DNA from: an uncultured Clostridia bacterium
GTDB taxonomy: Bacteria; Bacillota; Clostridia; Oscillospirales; CAG-272
Direction: 5' to 3'
Assembly: GCA_947306035.1 (NCBI GenBank)
Contig: CAMZFG010000045.1
Span: forward strand, 1-6,750
Length of the DNA stretch: 6,750 nt
Positions 5,962 through 6,750 of this stretch are shown here, in pieces (position 1 is the first letter of the stretch; each line of letters opens with the position of its first letter). The notes below the pieces were generated by a model, which made no database searches, was not told the DNA's origin, and saw only the letters and a list, made by a program, of their open reading frames with translations. Made by a program: the position numbers and the translations under genes.

Positions 5962-6750
5962 TCAGGCCTTGTTTTCGGCAAACAGAATGGCGGAAAGCTG
6001 GCTCTGTATCGCGGCGGCCACGTCGGGCTTGTTCATGGAGTAGAGGTGCACGGCGCGCACGCCGTTGGCGTACAGATCGACGATCTGTTCGGTGGCGTAG
6101 GCAATGCCCGCCTGCTTCATGGCCGCGGGGTTGTCGCCGTAGCGGTCGACGATGCGTTTGAAGCGGGGGGGCAGCGCCGTGCCGGAAAGTTTGCAGATGC
6201 GGGTGATCTGCACGGCGTTGGTCACGGGCATCACGCCCGCCACCACCGGCACGGTCACGCCCGCGTCGCGGACTTTGTAGAGAAAGTTATAAAAGACGTT
6301 GTTGTCGAAAAACATCTGCGTGGTCATAAAGTCGCAGCCGGCCGCCACTTTTTCGGCAAGGCGCCGGATATCCTCTTTTTGCGAGGGCGATTCGGGGTGC
6401 CCCTCGGGATAGGCGGCGCAGCCGACGGTCATATCGGGCGCGATCGCTCTGATCTCGCGCACCAGATCGACGGCGTGCGGAAAATCGAAGGCGGTGGCCT
6501 CGACGCCCGCCGGCAGGTCGCCGCGCAGGGCCAGCACGTTTTCAATGCCGAGCGCGTCCAGGTCCGAGAGCGTTTGCCGGATCTTGCCTTTGGTGGCGTT
6601 GACGCAGGTCAGGTGCGCCACGGCGGGCACGCCGAAATCCTTTTGCAGTTCGGCCGCGAGAGGGCCGGTGTAGCCGTCGGTCGAGCCGCCCGCGCCGCAG
6701 GTGACGCTGATAAAGGCAGGGTGCAGCGCGGCGACTGCGCGCGCGGCCTC
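5962..6750 (-). CDS. metF: 5,10-methylenetetrahydrofolate reductase (5' partial)
   Basis: It reduces 5,10-methylenetetrahydrofolate to 5-methyltetrahydrofolate with FAD, feeding methionine synthesis (and, in acetogens, the methyl branch of the Wood-Ljungdahl pathway). The frame runs unbroken from the stop at 5962-5964 to the right edge, giving 262 residues. The family is usually about 290-300, so roughly 25-35 N-terminal residues lie outside. Motifs, numbered from the first visible residue: FISVTCGAGGST (13-24), LTCVNATK (47-54), ALRGDLP (74-80, containing the conserved active-site Asp), AYPEGHPES (113-121), TTQMFFDNNVFYNF (143-156), GVMPVTN (172-178) and HLYSMNKP (235-242). All are characteristic of MetF. 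The GTG at 6630 lies inside the conserved GVPAVAHLTC segment and is not a start. The stop is 82 bases from the MFS start. No cobalamin-dependent methionine synthase or Wood-Ljungdahl gene is in view, so the pathway context stays open. Confidence 0.95.
   Translation of the reverse strand, partial: EAARAVAALHPAFISVTCGAGGSTDGYTGPLAAELQKDFGVPAVAHLTCVNATKGKIRQTLSDLDALGIENVLALRGDLPAGVEATAFDFPHAVDLVREIRAIAPDMTVGCAAYPEGHPESPSQKEDIRRLAEKVAAGCDFMTTQMFFDNNVFYNFLYKVRDAGVTVPVVAGVMPVTNAVQITRICKLSGTALPPRFKRIVDRYGDNPAAMKQAGIAYATEQIVDLYANGVRAVHLYSMNKPDVAAAIQSQLSAILFAENKA

Noticed and set aside
5880..5981. N-terminal extension of the MFS protein by 34 codons, overlapping the metF end
   Set aside because: There is no ribosome binding site for the upstream starts. 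The promoter elements and a good GGAGGG lie within this stretch, so it is untranslated leader.
1..6750. Whether a defence system, mobile element, CRISPR array or biosynthetic cluster is present
   Set aside because: All coding capacity is accounted for by six housekeeping or surface genes. There are no spaced direct repeats, terminal inverted repeats, transposase or nuclease motifs.

Overview
The window reads as an ordinary chromosomal segment of a GC-rich (roughly 60 % by eye), anaerobic, Gram-positive-type bacterium, most plausibly a gut member of the Clostridia (Oscillospirales/Christensenellales-like). This placement is inference. It rests on the strong GGAGG-type ribosome binding sites, a lipoprotein signal, a 'reverse' rubrerythrin typical of strict anaerobes, and a bacterial acyl-ACP thioesterase of the kind common in Firmicutes. 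No rRNA, tRNA, CRISPR array, insertion sequence, integrase or phage gene was seen.

Left half, plus strand (1-3941). The window opens inside a class II fructose-bisphosphate aldolase gene, of which only the first few codons are missing. A hairpin follows, then an acyl-ACP thioesterase gene, then, 23 bases later, a 736-residue secreted lipoprotein with a right-handed parallel beta-helix. The lipoprotein resembles the GH141-like / beta-helix carbohydrate-active proteins. The short gap and lack of an intervening terminator suggest that thioesterase and lipoprotein share a transcript.

Middle (3942-3999). A strong hairpin with an A-tract on one side and a T-tract on the other separates the plus-strand genes from the convergent minus-strand genes and probably terminates both.

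Right half, minus strand (4000-6750). Reading leftwards from the right edge there is a methylenetetrahydrofolate reductase (metF, N-terminus beyond the window), a 12-segment MFS transporter, and a rubrerythrin with an N-terminal rubredoxin domain. Each intergenic gap holds a credible sigma-70/sigma-A type promoter. The promoter ahead of rubrerythrin has a small inverted repeat downstream of it, and the one ahead of the MFS gene has about 10-bp tandem repeats upstream.

The genes do not form one pathway: they cover central carbon metabolism, fatty-acid release, surface glycan processing, one-carbon metabolism, transport and oxidative-stress defence. I see no convincing new multi-gene system. 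The items most worth a second look are the lipoprotein, whose substrate is unknown, and the two possible regulatory sites on the minus strand.
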